From NCBI GenBank assembly GCA_044371005.1, contig JBILUL010000003.1, positions 1 to 64,000 on the forward strand: a stretch of 64,000 nt of DNA, read 5' to 3'. Below are positions 58,686 to 64,000 of the stretch, piece by piece. Both the position numbers and the translations under genes were made by a program. The DNA is from UBA2402 sp044371005 (GTDB lineage: Bacteria > Planctomycetota > Phycisphaerae > Phycisphaerales > UBA1924). Under the pieces are notes generated by a model. The model was not told the origin of the DNA, did no database searches, and worked only from the letters and a program-made list of their open reading frames with translations. Position 1 is the first letter of the stretch. Every line of letters starts with the position of its first letter.

Positions 58686-61370
58686 TCACTTTGCCATCTT
58701 GAGCAGTGCCTCAAGCCGCTGCTGGTGGATCGGTCGATCAGGCTCGAGCGCGATCATGGCACGGATGTGCCGCTCGGCCTTTGTGAAGTCCTTGGCTCGG
58801 ATCGCAATGCCCGCTGCCATCTCGCGGTAGGACGCGTCATAGGGGGCGATCTGCGTGGCTCGTGCGGACTTGGCCAGGGCACGGGGCATGTCACCCGCCG
58901 CGGCGTAGCGTTTGGCCAGCTCTGCCGCATACCCGGGCGAGGTCTGCTCGCGAGCATCCAGATACTCGAGATGTTCAACGGCCTCAGCGCCGCGGTCGTT
59001 CGCGAGCAGAAAGGCCGCCATCAGCTTGTGCGGAAGCGGATCCACGGGACGTGCCGCGGCATACTGCTTGAGCATCGGCAGCATCTCATCGGTCGCGTCT
59101 CCACCACTAGCCTTGAGCTTCCCAATGAGTACCTGCTCAAGAACAAACGGACTTGCGGGCATCTCCTTGAGCCACGCCTCCAGTTGCTCGGGAGTCGGGC
59201 CGTTGTCATTGGCCGCTTCTTCGCCGCTCGAGCCATCGCGTGCGAGCAGCGTCTTGATCGAGGGGTGCGCATCCGTGGGGCTCATGCCCCACTCCTGGAG
59301 CTTGGTTCGCATCCAGTCCTTGAACTGAGGAAGAAACTCGGCGCGTTCGATGCCGAGCACCTGCTTGAATGCCGCGGCTTCGCGTACGCCCTTGGCGTAC
59401 AGATCCATGAGCTCAAGCGGCTTGGTCTCGCCAAATCGCTCGATGATGAACTCATACATCATGTGACCCTGCGCATAGGCCTGCGAACGATCGGTCTGAC
59501 GCCTGGGCCGCACGAACATGAGATTGATCGTGTCGAGGTCAAAGAGCGTGTTGGTCTCGAAGGCCCGCGTGAGGATCTGCACTGTCGAGTAGTCGCGGGG
59601 CGAATCCTCGAGATACACCGCACCCGCCTCGGTGAACCAGTGCGGAAGGCGGTTCATCGTGCGTGAGAGCGTCACGGTGTGCGTGTATTCATGCTGCACG
59701 ACGCGGCGCCAGTCGAAGGCACCCATGTGGCCAGCGCCATCGCGGGGAGCCTCCATCGCGATCACAGGGCCGGTCGCCGCAGCGATCGTGTGGAGCGCGG
59801 GCATGCCCGTGATGCGTACTCCGAACCAGCGATGGTTCGGGTAGAGTTCCACCACCGTCTTTCCCGCAGGCTTGTGATCGATGCCGCCCTTGCCGTTGCC
59901 GGTCACCCGCTCGAAGATCTTTTCGAGCGGATCAAGCATCTCGCGTGCGACGACCTCATCGATGCCCGGCTTGCATCGCACGATGAAGTGATCGCTCTCC
60001 ACTGACACATAGCTGGCAAGTTCGCGCAGCAGCGTGAGACTGTTGGCGGCCCTGTTGTTGATCGGGTCCAGCGTGACGGCTTTCTCGAGCGCGGCCAACG
60101 CGGCGTCGTTTCGGCCCGCCTGGAACTCGCACAGGCCCAGTTCGACCACAGGTTCGGCCCAGTATGGTGCCATCGCCACGGCCTTGTTGAGATAGGTGGC
60201 GGCCTGCGCGTACTGGCGGGAGCCGGACATGGCCCTCCCGACCAGGAACGCGGCCTGCGGCGAGCCCTTGGCCAGGCCATCGAATGCCGCAAGCTTTGCA
60301 TCAACGCCATCAAAATCAAACTGGGTTGCGATGCTCGCTGCCTGATAGCCAAGCAGCAGACGAGAAGTCGGGTAGGCAGCAAGTGCCCGTTCCAGTTGTG
60401 CCGCGGCGGCTTCACCCTCGTTCTGGCGCTGGCGGATGTAGGAACGAAGACACGCCGCGTGAATGGAGGGGGATGGCTCCGAAAGCGCATCGAGCCGTGA
60501 CGCGAGACGCTCGCCTCGCGCAAAGTCGAAGGTATCGACGCAGATCAGACCAAAGAGCCAGTAGGCATCGGTACACCGCGGATTGAGCGTGAGCACGCTG
60601 TCGATCACCTTCGCGGCCTCTGCGTACTTGTCCTTCTCGTAGAGCAGCTGAGCTTCCACCAGACTCGCCTTCCACGACGTTCGGTCGAGTTCGTCGCGTG
60701 CCTTGGCGAGCAGGGCGAGCATCTCCTGATGCGTCGGCGAGCCGGGGGGTTGCCATCGCGTAAGCAGAAGCGCACATCGCACGCCTTCAGCCAGTTCATC
60801 GGCATCGGTCACGCCTGGTACCGCCACCATGCGTGCCGCGGCGGCCTTGAGTTCTTCGATCGCCTGGGCGATCCTTCCCGAGTCGATCATCGCCTCGGCG
60901 CGGATTCGTGCCGCGGCGATGCTGGTCTCGCTCTTGAGCAGTTCAATCGCTGCATCACACTGGCCGGCCATCAGGAGGGCCTGAGCCCGCACCGGCGGCT
61001 CCGCGGCGGCATCGGTCAACGCGGCGTCGAGATAGTCCCCTCGAATGATCGCGGCACGAGCCCGCAGTTTCACATTCGCAAGATCCGCATCGAGCCATGC
61101 TCCATGCTTGACCCGAAGCGCCGTCCGCTCATCATCCTTCAGATAATCGGCATCCAGGAGTGTCTGCACCGCGGGTGCCAACTCGGGCATCGCAAAGGGG
61201 GCGCTTGGTGCCTCGCCCGGCTCGATCAACTTGACTCCCTCTGGCTGTCCATCCTGGCCGATGCGGACCTGTTCTGCAATACGCTCCTGCGCATGCAGCG
61301 ATCCGGCGGCGATGCAGCCGGCCAACAGCATCAGTCCCAGCGCACGGCCCGTCCTGACCAGATGAGACAT
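58686..61370 (-). CDS. Large exported TPR protein with peptidase-MA-like zinc site
   Basis: The 894-residue product has a signal peptide (cleavage near LHAQ). About 450 residues of TPR-like helical repeats follow (AAKVIDSVLTLNPRCTDAYW, ALAALEKAVTLDPINNRAAN). A gluzincin-like domain has HEYTH at about 559-563 and HWFTEAGAVYLED following, which supply zinc ligands and the catalytic Glu. More TPR-like repeats reach the C-terminus. It may be a surface or periplasmic peptidase scaffold; substrates are unknown. ATG 61370 has AGGAG 7 nt upstream. A smaller relative lies at 24322-25503. Confidence 0.8.
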   Translation of the reverse strand: MSHLVRTGRALGLMLLAGCIAAGSLHAQERIAEQVRIGQDGQPEGVKLIEPGEAPSAPFAMPELAPAVQTLLDADYLKDDERTALRVKHGAWLDADLANVKLRARAAIIRGDYLDAALTDAAAEPPVRAQALLMAGQCDAAIELLKSETSIAAARIRAEAMIDSGRIAQAIEELKAAAARMVAVPGVTDADELAEGVRCALLLTRWQPPGSPTHQEMLALLAKARDELDRTSWKASLVEAQLLYEKDKYAEAAKVIDSVLTLNPRCTDAYWLFGLICVDTFDFARGERLASRLDALSEPSPSIHAACLRSYIRQRQNEGEAAAAQLERALAAYPTSRLLLGYQAASIATQFDFDGVDAKLAAFDGLAKGSPQAAFLVGRAMSGSRQYAQAATYLNKAVAMAPYWAEPVVELGLCEFQAGRNDAALAALEKAVTLDPINNRAANSLTLLRELASYVSVESDHFIVRCKPGIDEVVAREMLDPLEKIFERVTGNGKGGIDHKPAGKTVVELYPNHRWFGVRITGMPALHTIAAATGPVIAMEAPRDGAGHMGAFDWRRVVQHEYTHTVTLSRTMNRLPHWFTEAGAVYLEDSPRDYSTVQILTRAFETNTLFDLDTINLMFVRPRRQTDRSQAYAQGHMMYEFIIERFGETKPLELMDLYAKGVREAAAFKQVLGIERAEFLPQFKDWMRTKLQEWGMSPTDAHPSIKTLLARDGSSGEEAANDNGPTPEQLEAWLKEMPASPFVLEQVLIGKLKASGGDATDEMLPMLKQYAAARPVDPLPHKLMAAFLLANDRGAEAVEHLEYLDAREQTSPGYAAELAKRYAAAGDMPRALAKSARATQIAPYDASYREMAAGIAIRAKDFTKAERHIRAMIALEPDRPIHQQRLEALLKMAK

Positions 61371-61551
61371 CACACAACTCCTCTTGACCTCTTCGGGAGA
61401 CTATCGACCCACCGCCACCCTTGGGACCAGTCGCAGCGGCACGCGCCACGCTGCCAGACCATCAGCACGCATCACATGCATCCAGGCCCCCTGAACCAGT
61501 GCCCCGGACCGGGGAGCATACACGCCAAGGCACGGTCGTGAGGCCATCGCC

Positions 61552-62976
61552 TCACTTCTGGCCGAGTCGAGCTTGAAGCAAGGTTCGTGCCTCGCCGGCG
61601 ATCAGATGGGAACCGGCGACCACAATGACATCACGCGGCGTTGAAGAACGAAATGCCGCCTCCAGACACGGGCCAAGTTCGGGAACACACTGGGCCATGC
61701 CCCCGCCAAGTGCCTCATAGCGGCGCAGGAGTTCCCTGGGGTCGGCTCCGCGACGGTGCTCGGTTGCCTTGGTGAAAAAGGCCTTGTCCGCCCCGCCCGC
61801 AATGGCGCGGAGGATTCCATCGACATCCTTGTCCGCCGCTGCACCGGCCACGACCACGAGCGCATCGTGAGTACTCATGCCCGCCACCGTTCGAAGCAGT
61901 GCAGCCATTGAGTCGGGGGTATGTGCCCCATCGATGGCCACGCACCGACTGTTGGAACCCTCCCCCATGCGCAGCCACTCGAGCCTGCCGCGGACTGGTG
62001 CGGCGGCAACGCCCTCCGCGGCACGCGACATATCAACGCCAAGACCACTCTTTGCGACCGCTCCCAGCACGGCCAGCGCAAGCCCGCAGTTCCACGCCTG
62101 ATGCTCGCCCGCGAACGGGACGGACACGGAATCACAGGCAAAGCCATCGCCCTTCACCGTCACGCGCATCGCCCGGCTCATCCGGGGCACGCCAGCCTCT
62201 GGCACGTAGTACCGGTGTGAATAGTCGATGGCCTCGCCCCCCACCACCAGAAGCTTCACGTTGCACGCCGCGGCGTGGCGACCAAGCACTTCGTGCACCT
62301 CCGGCGTCTGCGGAATGGTGAAAGCCGGAGCGCCGGCCTTGATGATGCCAGCCTTCGCCGCGGCGATCTGCACGAGTGTTGAACCCAGGATCTGTGTGTG
62401 TTCAAGCTGAATCGCGGTGATGGCAGTGACACACGGCCGGACCACGTTCGTGGCATCATGCAATCCGCCCAGGCCGGTTTCAATGACGGCGATGTCGACG
62501 GCGGAGCGAGCAAAGTGCAGGAAGGCGGACGCGGTGAAGAGTTCAAAGTGCGTGAACGGGTCGTCGACAAGCTCGATCGACGCCGCGGCGATGCCCGCAT
62601 CGCGGATCGCTTCCGCCAGGTGCGCGGGCTCGATCTCAACATCGTTGACGCGGATGCGCTCGTTGATGCGCTGAAGGTGCGGCGAGGTGTAGAGCCCCAC
62701 GCCCAGCCCCGCAGCGCGCAGCCCGGAGGCGATCATCTCGCAGACACTGCCCTTGCCCTTGCTCCCGGCCACATGCACCACAGGGCACGACAGGTGCGGG
62801 TCGCCCAGCACCGACATCAGTCTGTGCATCCGATCGAGCGAGAAGACCCGGGGCACGTCGATCGAAGCGGGCGCAGCAGCTTCGACGTTCAGTCGTTTCG
62901 ACAGGAACTTCATCGCACCGGATTGGTCCGTGATCTCTTGCGCGAGCATTTCATCCACCCACGAACAGGCCGACAT
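61552..62976 (-). CDS. folC: Folylpolyglutamate synthase/dihydrofolate synthase
   Basis: FolC adds glutamate to dihydropteroate and to folates. The 474-residue product has the Mur-ligase-type P-loop VAGSKGKGS at 69-77, TSPHLQRINERIRVN, ETGLGGLHDATN, and the C-terminal domain with DGAHTPDSMAAL. A 22-bp gap separates it from the DinB-type gene upstream, so pdxJ-dinB-folC is probably one transcript. Confidence 0.95.
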   Translation of the reverse strand: MSACSWVDEMLAQEITDQSGAMKFLSKRLNVEAAAPASIDVPRVFSLDRMHRLMSVLGDPHLSCPVVHVAGSKGKGSVCEMIASGLRAAGLGVGLYTSPHLQRINERIRVNDVEIEPAHLAEAIRDAGIAAASIELVDDPFTHFELFTASAFLHFARSAVDIAVIETGLGGLHDATNVVRPCVTAITAIQLEHTQILGSTLVQIAAAKAGIIKAGAPAFTIPQTPEVHEVLGRHAAACNVKLLVVGGEAIDYSHRYYVPEAGVPRMSRAMRVTVKGDGFACDSVSVPFAGEHQAWNCGLALAVLGAVAKSGLGVDMSRAAEGVAAAPVRGRLEWLRMGEGSNSRCVAIDGAHTPDSMAALLRTVAGMSTHDALVVVAGAAADKDVDGILRAIAGGADKAFFTKATEHRRGADPRELLRRYEALGGGMAQCVPELGPCLEAAFRSSTPRDVIVVAGSHLIAGEARTLLQARLGQK

Positions 62977-62998
62977 CCGAGCCAGCCTGCGTCAATCC

Positions 62999-63544
62999 TC
63001 AGAGCTTGAGCCGCGTGTACCCGATCAGGTCGGTAGATGCCCGCTTGCCACCGCACTGGGTGACGAGGCGTGCCAACTGCCCGCGGTGATAGGTGGAGTG
63101 GTTGAAGACATGCATGATCACATCCTCGACCAGACTCTGGTATCCCTGGCCTTCTGAACTGCGATAGATGATCGGCTTTGACAGGCTCGAATCCTTCAGG
63201 CTTTCCAGATAGGCCGACCAGTTCAGGTCATTCTGCTCGCACGCCGCGGCGGTGGCCTCGAGCGTCCACACCGGGAACCAGTCCGTCGGCGGCGCACTCA
63301 CCTCTCCCTTGAGGCGACTGAGCCAGACCGACCGGGCCAGCTGATTGTGCGGCAGCAGCTGGAGCATCCTGCGATACTCCTCCGTGCCCGCAGCGCTCGC
63401 AGGAACCGTGCGGATGGAGTCGAGCGAGAGGCGGTTGGCCCATGTCTCGGCATCAAGCTGTTTGCGGAACCGGGCCACGCCCGGGTTCGCCATCGCGTCC
63501 ATGTTCCACGTTGAGGTCATGCTTGCTTCGTTTGATCCGCTCAT
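62999..63544 (-). CDS. DinB-family four-helix protein
   Basis: The 181-residue protein has the three-His metal site of the DinB/YfiT fold: LLPHNQLA in the first part and HVFNHSTYHRGQLARL near residue 145. DinB-type proteins are often thiol-dependent or metal-binding enzymes of unknown substrate and are unrelated to DNA polymerase IV. The ATG at 63544 lies 3 bases after the pdxJ stop; a second in-frame ATG (MTSTWNMD) is possible. Confidence 0.88.
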   Translation of the reverse strand: MSGSNEASMTSTWNMDAMANPGVARFRKQLDAETWANRLSLDSIRTVPASAAGTEEYRRMLQLLPHNQLARSVWLSRLKGEVSAPPTDWFPVWTLEATAAACEQNDLNWSAYLESLKDSSLSKPIIYRSSEGQGYQSLVEDVIMHVFNHSTYHRGQLARLVTQCGGKRASTDLIGYTRLKL

Positions 63545-63547
63545 GGG

Positions 63548-64000
63548 TCAGTTTCCCCCCGTCATGCCTGAACCGGCCGCAATCGCGGCCTTCATTTCCT
63601 GAACCGCCCGGCCAATGCCGGTGTGAATCGCGCGGGCCACGATTGCGTGGCCGATGTGAAGTTCGCACAGCCCCTTGAGACCGGCGATCGCTCCGACGTT
63701 GCTGTAGTTGAGGGCATGGCCGGCATTGAACCGCATCCCCGCGGCGATGATCTGTTCGCCAGCCTTCCGAACCTTTCCCAGCTCAGCCACCAGATGCGTG
63801 TCGAGCATTTCGCCCCCGCAGGCCAGGAAGCGATGGGCGTAGGGGCCGGTGTGGATCTCGCAGACATCGAACCCCAGCTGGGCCGCCGCGGCGATCTGCC
63901 GTTCATCGGCATCGATGAAGGCCGAAACCAGGCACCCAGCCGCCCGCAGGCGAGCGACGATGTCGCGCAGCCGCGTCTTCTGACCGGCGACGTCAAGGCC
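63548..64000 (-). CDS. pdxJ: Pyridoxine 5'-phosphate synthase, C-terminal part (runs off window)
   Basis: PdxJ makes pyridoxine 5'-phosphate from 1-deoxyxylulose 5-phosphate and 3-amino-2-oxopropyl phosphate. The 150 visible residues include GLDVAGQ, VSAFIDADERQIAAAAQLGF, CEIHTGPYAHRF, GMRFNAGHALNYSNV and CELHIGHAIVARAI, all conserved PdxJ segments. The frame is open through 64000, so the start lies beyond the window; the ATG at 63808 is internal. It precedes the dinB-type gene by 3 bp. Confidence 0.95.
   Translation of the reverse strand, partial: GLDVAGQKTRLRDIVARLRAAGCLVSAFIDADERQIAAAAQLGFDVCEIHTGPYAHRFLACGGEMLDTHLVAELGKVRKAGEQIIAAGMRFNAGHALNYSNVGAIAGLKGLCELHIGHAIVARAIHTGIGRAVQEMKAAIAAGSGMTGGN

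Noticed and set aside
61538..61555. Hairpin GTGAGGC/GCCTCAC at the end of folC as a terminator
   Set aside because: The stem includes the folC stop codon and is not followed by a T-run on the minus strand.

Overview
The window is about 65% GC, gene-dense, and made almost entirely of chromosomal housekeeping and envelope genes. No phage, insertion sequence, CRISPR array or restriction system was seen. Several features point to a planctomycete, most likely class Phycisphaerae. One secreted protein ends in paired EF-hand/dockerin-like repeats (25663-26880). Another ends in a PEP-CTERM-like tag of the PAPAG...RRRRR type (31237-31902). A type II pseudopilin carries a DGHVA motif, a 60-residue Hc1 (histone H1-like) protein is present, and ThiE has the N-terminal helical extension. 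This assignment is inference from family distribution; there is no rRNA here to confirm it.

Layout. Positions 1-10 kb: the 3' part of a flagellin gene, a lipoprotein prolyl oligopeptidase, enolase, a flotillin/YqiJ membrane pair, then purA-uppS-cdsA on the minus strand. 11.7-20.5 kb: a small zinc-ribbon protein, an FHA protein, hemW, an RluA-type pseudouridine synthase, a divergent 6PGL-like protein, thiE and an M16 peptidase, recO, a hot-dog dehydratase and lexA. 21-31 kb: dprA, a small lipoprotein, a SpoIID-type glycan lyase, a secreted zinc peptidase, a lectin-like secreted protein, recQ, an MFS transporter and mutM. 31-38 kb: a PEP-CTERM protein, a YdcZ-type transporter, asnS, a VIT/CCC1-like membrane protein, a pseudopilin, a SurA-like foldase and a coiled-coil zinc-ribbon protein.

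38-48 kb holds a same-strand run: exonuclease/phosphatase-fold protein, NagX/HGSNAT-like membrane acyltransferase, GH20-like hexosaminidase, anmK and a ribose-type ABC permease. Facing it are a LacI regulator, manA, a FabZ-like dehydratase and the Hc1-like gene. 48-64 kb: tRNA-His, a PilZ-receiver protein, gyrB, an unknown membrane protein, an L,D-transpeptidase behind MTHFS and rarA, a PlsC acyltransferase, a large TPR/metallopeptidase protein, and folC-dinB-pdxJ, which runs off the end.

How the genes fit together. UppS (lipid carrier), an L,D-transpeptidase, a SpoIID-like glycan lyase, a GH20 enzyme and AnmK together imply that peptidoglycan is made, remodelled and its sugars recycled. DprA, RecO, RecQ, RarA, MutM and LexA form a scattered DNA repair set. 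Two convergent intergenic regions carry unrelated short tandem repeats (14 bp and 13 bp) that abut the stop codon of the minus-strand gene. lexA has an unusually long leader with a candidate operator. These are the least explained signals in the window.
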